NCBI GenBank assembly: GCA_020796225.1
Contig: CM036762.1
Coordinates: forward strand, 53,307,240-53,371,239
From: Arion vulgaris
Taxonomy: Eukaryota > Mollusca > Gastropoda > Stylommatophora > Arionidae
Reading direction: 5' to 3'
DNA: 64,000 nucleotides
The translations under genes were made by a program, and so were the position numbers. Below the pieces are notes generated by a model. The model saw only the letters and a list, made by a program, of their open reading frames with translations, was not told where the DNA came from and searched no databases. Of this stretch, positions 10,007-19,614 are shown piece by piece (within the stretch, counting starts at the first letter, position 1; every line of letters begins with the position of its first letter).

Positions 10007-10342
10007 TATGGGGGACTGCCTAGAGTAGTTGATAGTAGCTCTGCCTGCTAGCTGTGAGACGCCTCATAGCTCGGGTTCGAACCTACTGTCCGGCATTTGT
10101 TCGAGTCCCCTGGTCTTACTCAGGACGATAACTTGAGTACCTCTGAAGTCGGAGAAAATCTGCCTGTATGGCGAGGAATACTAATTACGAGTACATTGAG
10201 CACACGGCTGCCAGTGTAAAGTAATTTACAATGTGCACGCTGCTGCCATTGTAAGAAATTGAAAAACGGATTTTCACGCAAAAATCAGTTTCAGAGATGA
10301 AACTTCGTTTGAGTTGAAAGCGGACGAAAGAAAAAAAAAAAA
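10007..10342 (+). mobile_element. SINE-I, tRNA-derived, poly(A)-tailed
   Basis: The head resembles a tRNA, with B box GGTTCGAACC at 10073-10082. A unique body follows (GAGTACCTCTGAAGTCGGAG, GTGCACGCTGCTGCCATTG), then an A-rich tail at 10328-10342. AATTATTATTAT occurs on both sides, consistent with a TSD made from the (ATT)n tail of the preceding LINE. Only one copy is in the window. Confidence 0.85.
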
Positions 10343-10900
10343 ATTATTATTATAATATATATACCCCACACACACACACACAATTGTAAACGCCATTCAG
10401 TAGTACTCCTATTTTTATTGTCATGTATCAATTCCATGTGGCTTCTAACTGCTCCCTTGTGATCTTGACGGGTCCTTTAACTTGTTGTCCGTCTTCATTT
10501 CCCGTTCTTAAAAGCTTATAAGGCTTCTTCTCCAATTATTGGTGATCCTTCCTGATTAGTTTTCTTTCGTCTCTGTACATTTCACATTTGTATTCAGTGT
10601 TTTTTTCCCCCCTCGCGCAACAATCTCATTCTTCATTGCTATTCATTCTTCCGTCTCCTGGTTTCAAGGATTGCGTGCTCATTTGTTCCGCCTTGCCCGT
10701 TCGCTAATTATTTTCTGTCAAGTTATTCCTAATTTGAAACAATAAATATGCTTTAAAAAATGACATATTTCTAATATTTGTGTGTCTGTTTGTGATCTGT
10801 TATTTATTGAAGTCGTGGTTGACCAAACGCTTGGAAACATGGCGTGTCACCAAGTTAAATACGAGATTCAGGATTTTGTCAATAGATCCTTCCTTTTTTC
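10343..10900. other. Unassigned DNA with short AT/CA runs
   Basis: A (CA)n run lies at 10368-10382; the rest is AT-rich and not recognised. Confidence 0.45.
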
Positions 10901-11350
10901 CTTTCATTCGCTTGAAATACTGTCTATCTGATCCTTCCCTTTTCCCCGTTCATTCGCTTGAAATATTGTCTATCTTCTTCTTCTTTGCGTTCTTTCTTTA
11001 CGGCCAATTTTAATCACTCTTTGTGATATGTTTGATCTTTGCCAAGAACGTTTTATACGTTTCACATTGGTTTGGTATGCCCCATAAACTTGTACACGCT
11101 TAGGACACGTGCATCCGATTTCAGCCAAATCTCCTTAGTCGCCTCTTACGACATGTGTGGCAGGTAACAGTGGTTCTATTCTTTACACCACAAATTTGGG
11201 CCCCGGTAACCACTAGGGCGAAATGCTGTCTATATATTCAACGTAGTTTCTTGTATAGGCTTCACTGTCTTTTGTAGATTACACAGAGGTCCGTGTAGTT
11301 TTATGTCGAGTGTTGTTTCGTTAGACCAGTGAGTTTGCCTCAGTTGTCAA
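10900..11350. repeat. Dispersed repeat R, interrupted by SINE-C
   Basis: The flanks (up to 10973 and from 11220 on: TATATATTCAACGTAGTTTC, TCGAGTGTTGTTTCGTTAGA, AGTGAGTTTGCCTCAG) match the uninterrupted sequence at 47880-48005. SINE-C at 10974-11219 sits in the middle. Confidence 0.85.
10974..11219 (-). mobile_element. SINE-C inserted in repeat R, 14-bp TSD
   Basis: A full SINE-C on the minus strand. The flanks GAAATATTGTCTAT (10960-10973) and GAAATGCTGTCTAT (11220-11233) agree at 12 of 14. The related site at 47880-48005 holds a single copy of this sequence with no insert, a paralogous empty site. Confidence 0.93.
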
Positions 11351-11419
11351 CAGATATGTTCGACGTATTTTCGGATCGAGATTGTATAACAAAGTTTCAA
11401 ACACAGACATGTGGATAAG

Positions 11420-11705
11420 AACAGGATAAGAACACATAATGACTCAGGTTACCAGGAGAAAATGGCGATGGGTATGGCATGCCATGCGGAAGACACGAGG
11501 CGAGTGTTACTAGACACGCACTTGAGTGAAACCCGCAAGGAAAACGGAAAAGGGAACGTTCTAAACAGACCTTGGGACGAAGTCTTCTTGAGAAACTTAA
11601 GGATGCTGGACTATCCTGGGAAGCCATTAGAAAAACAGCCAGAGACCGGGAAAGTTGCGAACATCTGTTAAGGTCCTATGCTTCACAAGAAGCAGAGAGG
11701 AATAA
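11420..11705 (+). mobile_element. LINE C-terminal fragment (LINE tail 5)
   Basis: Frames broken by indels together give a GENGDGYGMPCGRHE-like start, NPQGKRKRE, SLLEKLKDAGLSWEAIRKTA and RDRESCEHLLRSYA. That is the Arg-rich motif plus Trp-containing helix ending endonuclease/RT LINE proteins. Upstream RT is missing. Confidence 0.72.
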
Positions 11706-11764
11706 GTCAGTGAGTCATAGTTGACGAAACCTTGCATAATAAAGTTTAATAAACCTATTATGAG

Positions 11765-12010
11765 AGGGGCATCTGGCCGAATGGATAAGACTGCTGTTCC
11801 TATGATCAATCCACGTGTTAATCCACGGCAAGGTCAAACATGTATTTCTGTCCGGGGCATACAGAAAAAAAATCCGAACCGTAACATTTTCGCGGCGACT
11901 GCACTAGCCATGCAGCCATTAAATTCCTCAGGCTCTCGTGCCCCCAACCCTCTCATGTCTAACACCGCTCCGGTGCTACTTGCAGTAAAGAGTTTTAAAT
12001 ATATATTTTT
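11765..12010 (+). mobile_element. SINE-G
   Basis: A tRNA-like start with A box TGGCCGAATGGATAAG at 11772-11787. The B box is less clear. The body GGCGACTGCACTAGCCATGC recurs at 22060-22250 (minus) and as a fragment at 44560-44635. Oriented plus. Confidence 0.72.
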
Positions 12011-12072
12011 TTTTAAAACAACCAATGTATTCTTCGTTCATTCTCATACATCAACTTGAATATGTTCACGCC

Positions 12073-12515
12073 TGAATGGTTACCGGGGTCCAATTTGGGG
12101 TGTAAAGAATAGAACCACTGTTACCTGTCACGCATGTTGTAAGAGGCGACTAAGGAGGTTTGGCTTAAATCAGATGCATGTGTCCGCTAGGGAATGCTAA
12201 CCGAAACAAATGCTTGCAGAAAACGGATACACCAGGCCGTAAGACGCATAACATGGTGCAACGACCCCTCACAATGTGGAATGGAATAGCGGATTTTATA
12301 GTCGACGATCTGCCTCGATATTTAGCCACACAGTAAGAAGGTCAGACCTACCATCACGAGGGTGGCCAAAACTTACTGCGGGAAGAGGTCGGCACAAACG
12401 GGGAAGCAGACAAACTGTATGACGTGGCTGATAATCTGAGGCAGACGGCTGCCTTTATTAGAGAATCTGAAATCCCAATCTAGTGAGAACGCAGAAGAAG
12501 AAGAATGTTCAAAGA
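12073..12515 (+). mobile_element. SINE-C head fused to LINE tail 2 body, internally deleted
   Basis: GGTTACCGGGGTCCAATTTG and the core CATGTTGTAAGAGGCGACTA (12135-12154) are followed not by the SINE-C body but by AATGCTAACCGAAACAAATG and then CATCACGAGGGTGGCCAAAA, CACAAACGGGGAAGCAGA and the LINE tail 2 end (AATCTGAGGCAGACGG, AGAGAATCTGAAATCC). Relative to 6890-7372 it lacks about 80 bp before the final block. Ends in AGAAGAAGAAG. Confidence 0.78.
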
Positions 12516-12669
12516 AAGCGGACGCCGTCTTCATGTTGTCCCTACCTCCAAGGAGAAAATCATTCATTGCCACTTGTAACCATCAGGTCCATCTTATCCA
12601 TTTCTCTTGCTGGACATCTTTGTAAAATATGCTTATAATTAATTTTGTCACTTTTTGTATTCATATTCT

Positions 12670-12990
12670 TTTGTAATCATATTTGCATAGAACAGACCAG
12701 ATCATTATATTTCGACTACGCACCGGACAATGGAGACTCAACAAACAAACACTTATATAGATTAGGAATAAGTCAAACAGCTCTCTGTGAGTGTCAGCAG
12801 GCTGAACAGACACCAGAGCATATCCTGCAAGACTGTCCTCTCCTGTGGGAGCTGAGAAGCAACGCGTGACCACACCCAGTCGACCTGAAAACTAAGCTTT
12901 GTGGAAACCTGACAGACCTGAATCTGACTGCCCAGTTTGTGGTCCACAGTAAATTAAGCGCATAACCAGAGATCGCTGAAAAAGAAGAAT
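12670..12990 (+). mobile_element. LINE C-terminal fragment (LINE tail 4)
   Basis: Encodes DQIIIFRLRTGQWRLNKHLY, RLGISQTALCECQQAEQTPE and HILQDCPLLWELR. The Cys-x-Cys...His-x4-Cys pattern is the zinc-knuckle-like C-terminus of RNase H-encoding LINEs. A stop follows at about 12867. The related copy on the minus strand at 63425-64000 continues off the window. Confidence 0.78.
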
Positions 12991-13034
12991 TCATATCTTC
13001 AACTGTTCTGATCATTATCTTGTTAGAGATATGG

Positions 13035-13470
13035 TTAATTGATTGATATAACTATCATCGTTGCACTTCGGTGAGTAACCATGTGTGCTCCAATCCCTTT
13101 CTTACACAGGACGATCTCAGCGGCAGTGCACAAACTCTGTAGCACCAGCAAGGGTCCCCGATGTAATTTAGAAGATGTTGGAAATATTTTGTAGGAATTT
13201 TATTTTTAATCTCTTTAATGAATTTTTGCCAGGGTAGCGGTTTTCCAGCCTGCTCTTATCGATTTAGAACTGTCACTGAATCCTTTACGTGCCCAAGTTG
13301 AACAAGAGACCTTCATTTTATTGTCCGACTCCGATAGGACTAGAAACATGATCTCACCTACACTGAGATCTGGAATCTCTTGAAAAACATCTCGATGGCT
13401 ACACGAGGGAGTGAACCGAGTTCATTTGGAACGATACTCGAGCACCTAATCCCTACGCCACATATACCGC
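13035..13470 (-). mobile_element. SINE-H, near full length
   Basis: On the minus strand the head has A box TGGCGTAGGGATTAGG and B box GGTTCACTCC (around 13450-13400). The body runs through GATCTCAGTGTAGGTGAGAT and ends GAAGTGCAA-type near 13065 with a TGAT-rich tail. Other copies are at 35700, 42535 and, 3' only, 55470. Confidence 0.82.
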
Positions 13471-13479
13471 CACAGAGAT

Positions 13480-13940
13480 ACAAAGATGGTATCGCAGTCT
13501 GTTGTGGCATGTGTGAAATCGAGATATTACAACTTTTTGTGGATGATGTTGAGCTGGTAATATTGATCGTTTGTCTGGTGACCTTAATGTTATGTTTCCC
13601 CACTAATTGCGGCTCATGAACCGCGGTTTAACTGTCGCTAATGGTAGTTTTTATTCAACTTTATAGCTTCAATACCAAAAAATTCCGTTAATTGCTGCGT
13701 AAATCACAGCTACAGGAGCATGGGGCGAGTTTTGCTGCTGTGTTGGTCTGCACGAAGCAAACACGGAAATGTTTACCAGAAATTTCTCTCATTCAGGGAT
13801 AATTCGATATTATTCGTTTTCTTTGTTTTCCGAGAATTTGAGAATCATTTACCGCAGATAGCACCCACCCCCAGTCATCTCTGTTTTTAGCCTCTTTCCA
13901 ATTGTGGACTTAAAAAAAATATTCTAGGTTTAATTCAGTG
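13480..13940. other. Unassigned DNA
   Basis: No family recognised and no credible open frame. Confidence 0.45.
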
Positions 13941-13944
13941 TTAT

Positions 13945-14247
13945 CTCTCCATCGTTTTCGTGGTCTTCCTGTAGTCTCTCTCCTTTCATTTTTTGTGTTT
14001 TTAAATGCAGTTATATGCTCTCTTTTCTCTGGTATTCTTTCACTGTACTCTAGCAGAGTTGTATTACGTTCTTTTTCTTTTTTTGATCACACTTAACAGG
14101 TTGTTGCCCAGTGTCGTGGTTTTCTGTTGTCTTGCGCTTGTGTGATATTTTTGCCCTTTGACAGGATTCTGCTATGTCATCTATCCATCTTTTTTGTGGT
14201 CTTCCTCCCGCCTTCTTTCCCGATGTTCTGTTGTAGAAGACTGTATA
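13945..14247 (-). mobile_element. LINE C-terminal fragments, decayed
   Basis: Two adjacent minus-strand stretches with the GRPR(R/K)RW signature (CCATCGTTTTCGTGGTCTTC near 13950; CCATCTTTTTTGTGGTCTTC near 14183). The second half matches 24440-24640 in reverse complement (AACAGGTTGTTGCCCAGTGT, TCCCGATGTTCTGTTGTAGA). Confidence 0.65.
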
Positions 14248-14249
14248 TT

Positions 14250-14580
14250 AATTAATAATTCCTCTCGTACCGTTATACGTTACATAGGGCCTGCAAGTAA
14301 TTTCTCCATGCCGCTCTATCCTGGGCAACTCGCTCAATCTCTTCCATGGAACTGAGACCGATATTTCCTGCCTCTCTCAGCAAAGTTCGCTTCAGGGTCT
14401 CCTTAGGTCGACCTCTCTTTCTTGAACCCTTTGCATCCCACTTCAATGCCTGCTTTGATATTCGTTGATCATTTCCCTCAAGGTGTGCCCAACATATCTC
14501 CATCTTCTCTTTCTTATAACAGTTGTCACTAGTGGTTGACCAGACATGTCTCTGATTTCATCACTTCTCCTGAATATATA
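14250..14580 (-). mobile_element. LINE tail 1, 5'-truncated
   Basis: Nearly identical to 9660-10006 in the other orientation. A frameshift after RRWRYVGHTLREMI separates the two open halves (SDEIRDMSGQPLV and QRISKQALKWDAKGSRKRG). The 3' end lies in ATTAATTAATA. Confidence 0.87.
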
Positions 14581-14584
14581 GTTA

Positions 14585-14587
<3 letters not shown>

Positions 14588-14645
<58 letters not shown>
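14588..14645. repeat. (AT)n microsatellite
   Basis: About 28 TA units directly adjoining the palindrome at 14646. Confidence 0.98.
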
Positions 14646-14648
<3 letters not shown>

Positions 14649-14792
14649 GTTCACTCCTTGTCAAAGACTAACTATTCCATTCATTGGTGCTGGCAGGATA
14701 TCATAAAAGAATTGCTATAAATGATATCCTCGCCAGCACCAATGAATGGAATAGTTAGTCTTTGACAAAAGTGAACATAATATATATATATA
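14646..14792. repeat. Hairpin element with AT-repeat flanks, arms about 65 bp
   Basis: ATGTTCACTCCTTGTCAAAG...GGTGCTGGCAGGATATCAT at left is repeated inverted as ATGATATCCTCGCCAGCACC...CTTTGACAAAAGTGAACAT at right, with a roughly 20-bp loop. Both outer ends run into TA repeats. No other copy in the window. Confidence 0.93.
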
Positions 14793-14892
14793 GAATTGCT
14801 TGTAGCAAACTAAACCGCATTTGACTGTCTTCTCATACAACAGAAAAACCATAATTCAGATTATATGAGAACTGCTTACTTTTGTATGGGCC

Positions 14893-15150
14893 CTCATCCG
14901 TGTTTTGCCAGGACTTGCAAGGGAGCAAAGAACAGTAATACTGCTACCTACAATGCATGTCGTAAGAGGCGACCAAAGTAGGGGCATAGGAAGCTACCTA
15001 ATAAATAAAAAGCGTCGCAAAAATCGGATGTGCTGGCCTACTTGTAGGTGCACAACTGACACAACGTACAATAGCTTTTAGGCTCAGATCACATACAAAT
15101 TACAGAGGGTGGCTAACAAGTGGTCGATATGGGGTGTTCAAAGAAAAAGT
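14893..15150 (+). mobile_element. SINE-D copy
   Basis: Shows the core GCATGTCGTAAGAGGCGACC (14960-14979), AAGCGTCGCAAAAATCGGAT, TGGCCTACTTGTAGGTGCA and the 3' block AGAGGGTGGCTAACAAGTGG, TCGATATGGGGTGTTC. Plus strand. Confidence 0.88.
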
Positions 15151-15159
15151 ATGCTGGAA

Positions 15160-15435
15160 AAGTGCAGAAAATAGTATTGGTTACTGAACTGACGTCATAT
15201 CACTCCTTGCAGACCCATAGGTGCTCAGTCTCTCCCAACAAATGTCCAAGAATATGCACATTGATGGTTCCCATCGCTCGCTGATTAAACACACCGTCTC
15301 TCTGCCCTCAATCACCCAGCCCTACTTGTACTACGTGTAATTCCAAACTTCTTAAATCGCTGGCTTAATTCGACGTCAATTTGAGTGCCCTTATCCAACA
15401 GTAGGTCACCAAGAGACCGAAGAACATCATGGGAG
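15160..15435 (+). repeat. Dispersed repeat E
   Basis: Matches 4602-4900 and (reverse) 50637-50900: TTGGTTACTGAACTGACGTC, CCCAACAAATGTCC, GTAATTCCAAACTTCTTAAA, CACCAAGAGACCGAAGA. It directly follows a SINE-D. Confidence 0.78.
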
Positions 15436-16784
15436 CCCGCGATCTAATCCATTCGACCAGAATCTCCACCGAAAAAAAATATAGATGGAATAATGAAAAA
15501 TATATAAACGGGTCAACATTAAACTTTATAACTAAATACTGTACAGATAAACAGTCTACGTTTCAACTAGAAAGTCTTTATTTAGACAGGAATAAACTAT
15601 GTATTGGTTTACATAATTCAACATCCTTTCGTTCTTGCCTTGATCATGCACGAATAATATTGCGACTGTTCAAAGTGGTTGGCTGTCAACCAATTAAAAG
15701 TTATTTTTGTGCACATCGTCTGGCTTCATATTCAATCTGAAGGCATTACTCTCTCTCTCTCTCTCTCCCTCTCTGTCTCTCTATCTTTTATTTGGGAGGG
15801 AGATACCGTTTTAGGTCCTGGGAAGAACGAAGATAATTGCCTGACCTAGATTACTCCTGCTTGTATGTTGCTTTTTTGTGTTGTAACTTATGATAGTTAC
15901 AAGGTCAGGTTGAAATTGGAGAATGCCAGTTGTAGTTCTGTTGTGAGATAAAGGGTGCGCACATCGTGAACGTGCGATTTTGTTGTGGGATGCAATGGGA
16001 ACGCACACTGAACAGGGATGCGGGGAAAGGGAGAGGGTAATGTTGTACGATGTGGCATGAGCGCATCTTGAACTGATGTTTGTGAGATGCAAAACAAACA
16101 AACAAATAGTCTAATACATGTACGTGGATTCTTCCTCGCAAAGAAGTTCATTCTTATTTTTGAGCGTTTGTTGACCTACATGCTCTGATATAACCAAAAA
16201 AGGACTCTCTTATGTTGAAAGTCCGTGTCTTGGCGTAAATAGGTTTTAATCCCATACACAACAGACAGCACGGAACATATATGTAGTACCAGCTCTATAA
16301 TGGTCAAAAAGTTTGTAAGGGATGGGGTTATTTCTAACCTCTACGTAGTTCATGCACGAATGTTTAGTGAGAATACAAAGGACATAATGTAAAGTATAAC
16401 TGATTTTAAAATGTATGAACTTCAGATCGTGACCTATCCTTATTTTAGAGTTTCTAGAATAGAACTCTTAGAGTTTGAGAAGACAAATTATGTTAACTCC
16501 CCCTCTTCCTTTACCTCCACCCTCCACATAAGGGCAGCTTGGCAACAGTCCACTGCAGATTTGAAGTGCTTCATATTCTGGGTATGGTAGATTAATTTTT
16601 GGGACCTATTTCTTTATAATTTTATTGGAAAGATGTGTTGTTAAGGTAGCCTGATAACATGCTTAATAAAACACACACAAAATATGAACACACAACAAGT
16701 ATACACATCAATTAAAGCCAAAGATCATCATCAAGTGGCTTGTCCCTCCTGGAACTTGGCTCCCTTTACAGCAACCGTGAAAAA
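15436..16784. other. Unassigned DNA with a (CT)n run
   Basis: A (CT)n microsatellite lies at 15751-15783. Otherwise nothing is recognised in 1.3 kb. The 103-codon frame at 15429 and the overlapping minus frames near 15900-16150 show no domain. Repeated GTTGTG(G/A)GAT-like blocks at 15930-16060 may be an old local duplication. Confidence 0.45.
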
Positions 16785-17005
16785 CTATCTATTCTGTGCA
16801 CGATGCCCGGTGTCATCAGCAGCCATTCTCAGCTCGTCAATGACATCCTGCACCCATCGTCGTCTAGGTCTTCCTCTCGCTCTTCTTCCAGGCACTTTTC
16901 CTTCTAGAATTATTTTTTTCCGGGCACTCATGTCGTTTAATGTGTCCGAAATATTTAATTTTGCTTGTTTTTTTATGTTGTTTAAACAAAATATGTGAGA
17001 ATATC
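16785..17005 (-). mobile_element. LINE C-terminal fragment (GRPRRRW type)
   Basis: The minus strand encodes NISDTLNDMSARKKIILEG, then GRRARGRPRRRWVQDVIDEL and a Met-Ala-Ala-Asp-Asp end. This is a clear LINE tail signature, 5' truncated. Confidence 0.72.
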
Positions 17006-17704
17006 TACAAATCGTTAGTGCAGTGTGTTTTACTAAACACAAGCATTAGGAGCGAATATAGCCAATCCATATGTACGTACTAGCTTAAAGCAGCATGGGA
17101 ATCTACCTGTATGATCTTCATATCTTCCCATTCAGTTGCAGGTAATGCTTCCTTCAGGTTTCTAAGATACTCATTGATCCTGTATGACGCATTAAGTATG
17201 TCAATTCTATCATGATTTTCTGTTGAAAATCTGAATAATTGTTCATGAAATACTAGGTCGAGCTGACACATAAAACATATTACTTCACCAGGCAGTGACA
17301 CGTGTTAACATCGTTTATTTTCACGACATCCTGTTCCTAGCTTTCCTGTCAGGGGGGTAAATGAAGCTATCAATAACAAAGCGATACGTTCTGGATGATG
17401 TGGATGCAATATTTGATTCTTCCGTGGCATTGCGGAATGAGCAAATTGGAAGAGACAAAAAAATGTGAAAGAATATGATAATAATTCCTACTTTATTTAT
17501 TTGTTGATAATGTTTGTGTAGTTCCTGCGTTGTTGTCATAGATCTTTATCATGGAATAAATGAAATACAATTATTAATAGAGTTTTTCTTGTTCTAAATA
17601 TAGTTCATTGATGTAGCAATAATTGATGATTTAGTATCATTTGTGATGAGAAACTAGATGAAAATGTATGATTTATAGCGGTTGAAGTAGATAGCCAATG
17701 GAAG
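17006..17704. other. Unassigned AT-rich DNA
   Basis: No family recognised; the minus-strand frames of about 72 codons have no signature. Confidence 0.45.
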
Positions 17705-17957
17705 GTCTCAATGGCGAAGTGGTTAAGACGTTTAATCGTCGTACTGAAGGTTGGGGGTTCGAATCTGGACCGAGATACATGTACAATTTGTTCATAAGAT
17801 CCCTAAGATTGTTACCGGAGGTACGGAGCTCGTGCTTTGTATAACACTCTCAACAGATGATGTGCCATCTTTATCAACAAGGACGAAGCCTTATGGGGAA
17901 AACCGGAGCGATGAAGTCCATTCTTCGCATTTTGACCCTTTTTTTAGATGGCAAAGA
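17705..17957 (+). mobile_element. SINE-B, divergent
   Basis: tRNA-like head with A box TGGCGAAGTGGTTAAG (17712-17727) and B box GGTTCGAATCTGG (17757-17769). The body has GAGGTACGGAGCTCGTGCTT, ACACTCTCAACAGATGATGT and the 3' block AAGTCCATTCTTCGCATTTT shared with 24880 and 33049. Confidence 0.85.
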
Positions 17958-18355
17958 ATGAGCGTAACAACGTAGATGAGGTGCCTTAGAAGAACTGCAG
18001 GAGTGACAATAAGAGATAAAATTAGAAATGAAGAAATTAGAAGAGGATGTGAAAACAGTCATACAATTCATACAAGAACGAACAACAGATTAAATGGTTT
18101 GAACACCTGACAAGAATGCTCTGATACCGACTACCACAGTGAGCCAGGCTGGAAAGTATAACATGTACAGAGCAAGAAGAAGTCCTGACATGCTCTGATA
18201 CCGACTACAACAGTGAGCGAGGCTGGAAAGTATAACATGTACAGAGGAAGAGGAAGTCCCCACGAAAGATGGAGCGACGGCATGAAGAACAACAGCCTTA
18301 AGAAAATAAATAGTAACTTACAAAGTACCTTAGAAGCGTGTATGCGGAAACCCAC
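17958..18355 (+). mobile_element. LINE C-terminal fragment with a 74-bp tandem duplication
   Basis: Broken frames give MRCLRRTAGVTIRDKIRNEE, then RTNNRLNGL and YNMYRGRGSPHERWSDGMK, the order expected after LINE reverse transcriptase. The segment starting ATGCTCTGATACCGACTAC occurs twice, at 18116 and 18190, with a few substitutions, and duplicates the basic motif. Confidence 0.75.
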
Positions 18356-18470
18356 AAATCTGATATGGTCAGAGCGGATCAGATCAGATCTGGAGAAAAC
18401 CGAGGGAGGCTGTGGTGATACGTAATAAATTGGTGTTTCAGAACAAAGACACGTATGTCACATAAAGTAC
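18356..18470 (+). repeat. Retroposon tail containing one unit of the 34-bp satellite
   Basis: CGGATCAGATCAGATCTGGA, GAAAACCGAGGG and AATAAATTGG precede ACAAAGACACGTATGTCACA. The same order (GAATCAGATCAGATCTGGAG, AATAAATTGGCCG, AAAGACACGTATG) sits at 36648-36735, immediately before the 2.1-kb array. Confidence 0.85.
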
Positions 18471-18560
18471 CTTAGAACAAACACACACACACAAGATCAC
18501 TACATTCTTCCCCCTCCCAACACTTTTATAAAGAAGTAAATGCTGGAAGAGAAGAAGTAG
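18465..18560 (+). mobile_element. LINE 3' end (repeat Q)
   Basis: AAAGTACCTTAGAACAAACACACAC..GATCACTACA and AAGAAGTAAATGCTGGAAGA match 57040-57180 (+) and 44640-44745 (-). It is probably the untranslated 3' end of one of the LINEs above, since it follows their C-terminal motif at 18355. Confidence 0.7.
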
Positions 18561-19033
18561 ATGATGAAAAACGAAACATTATCGAAGCTGGGATTCAGTT
18601 AATATTTCTGGTTGTTTATTTGTGAACATATTTAACTAACCTTATCCTCCCAAATCCAATCACTCATACCTAATACTGGTTGTCTTCCCCTTGCGGTTTA
18701 GACAATGAAAACTGAGTGACCGTTGAGATGGGTAGCAATTTTTCATTGACCTTACAGTGAACCCGCTCTTCTGTCATACAAATCTTCACTTTCCTTCTAG
18801 CGTTCCTTCCCTTCCTCAGGAGCAACAGATCTGGGTATCTTTGCCTTCCCAAGTTAAGTGGTGATGGTGTAGATAAGCTACTTACGTAGAAACTGGATGT
18901 CATTAGTTATAAACAGACACCGCCTATCTGTCTTTTTGGAGGTACCTTTCAACGTTCCGTTTCGTGCAATAATGTATATCTACTGTCTTGTCTGAGCAAC
19001 CAAAAAAATGCTTTCCCTACAATACAACACTAC
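18561..19033. other. Unassigned DNA
   Basis: No family recognised. Confidence 0.45.
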
Positions 19034-19592
19034 ATTCAAAACTACATGGCACCAGAGATGAGCTCAAGACAACAGTCGACTTCATCATAAGAACTCTTCT
19101 GGTGGTATAATCATCAAAACTACATGGCACCAGAGATGAGATCAAGACAACAGTCGACTTCATCATAAGAACTCTTCTGGTGGTATAATCATCAAAACTA
19201 CATGGCACCAGAGATGAGCACAAGACAACAGTCGACTTCATCATAAGAACTCTTCTGGTGGTATAATCATCAAAACTACATGGCACCAGAGATGAGATCA
19301 AGACAACAGTCGACTTCATCATAAGAACTCTTCTGGTGGTATAATCATCAAAACTACATGGCACCAGAGATGAGCACAAGACAACAGTCGACTTCATCAT
19401 AAGAACTCTTCTGGTGGTATAATCATCAAAACTACATGGCACCAGAAGATGAGCACAAGACAACAGTCGACTTCATCATAAGAACTCTTCTGGTGGTATA
19501 ATCATCAAAACTACATGGCACCAGAAGATGAGTACAAGACAACAGTCGACTTCATAAGAACTCTTCTGGTGGTATAATCATCAAAATAGTCA
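19034..19592. repeat. 78-bp tandem array, about 7 units
   Basis: Units begin CATCAAAACTACATGGCACC and end TCTTCTGGTGGTATAAT. Two alternating variants (GAGATCAAG and GAGCACAAG) and a later AGAAGATGAG form are visible. The last unit is shortened. As 78 is divisible by 3, one minus-strand frame stays open for 148 codons, but it has no independent sign of being a protein. Confidence 0.97.
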
Positions 19593-19614
19593 CTATAATG
19601 AAAAAGAAGAACTA

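Noticed and set aside
17705..17775. tRNA gene
   Set aside because: A and B boxes are present but the sequence continues into the SINE-B body and stem pairing is poor. The same holds for 24880, 33049, 33812 and 54296.
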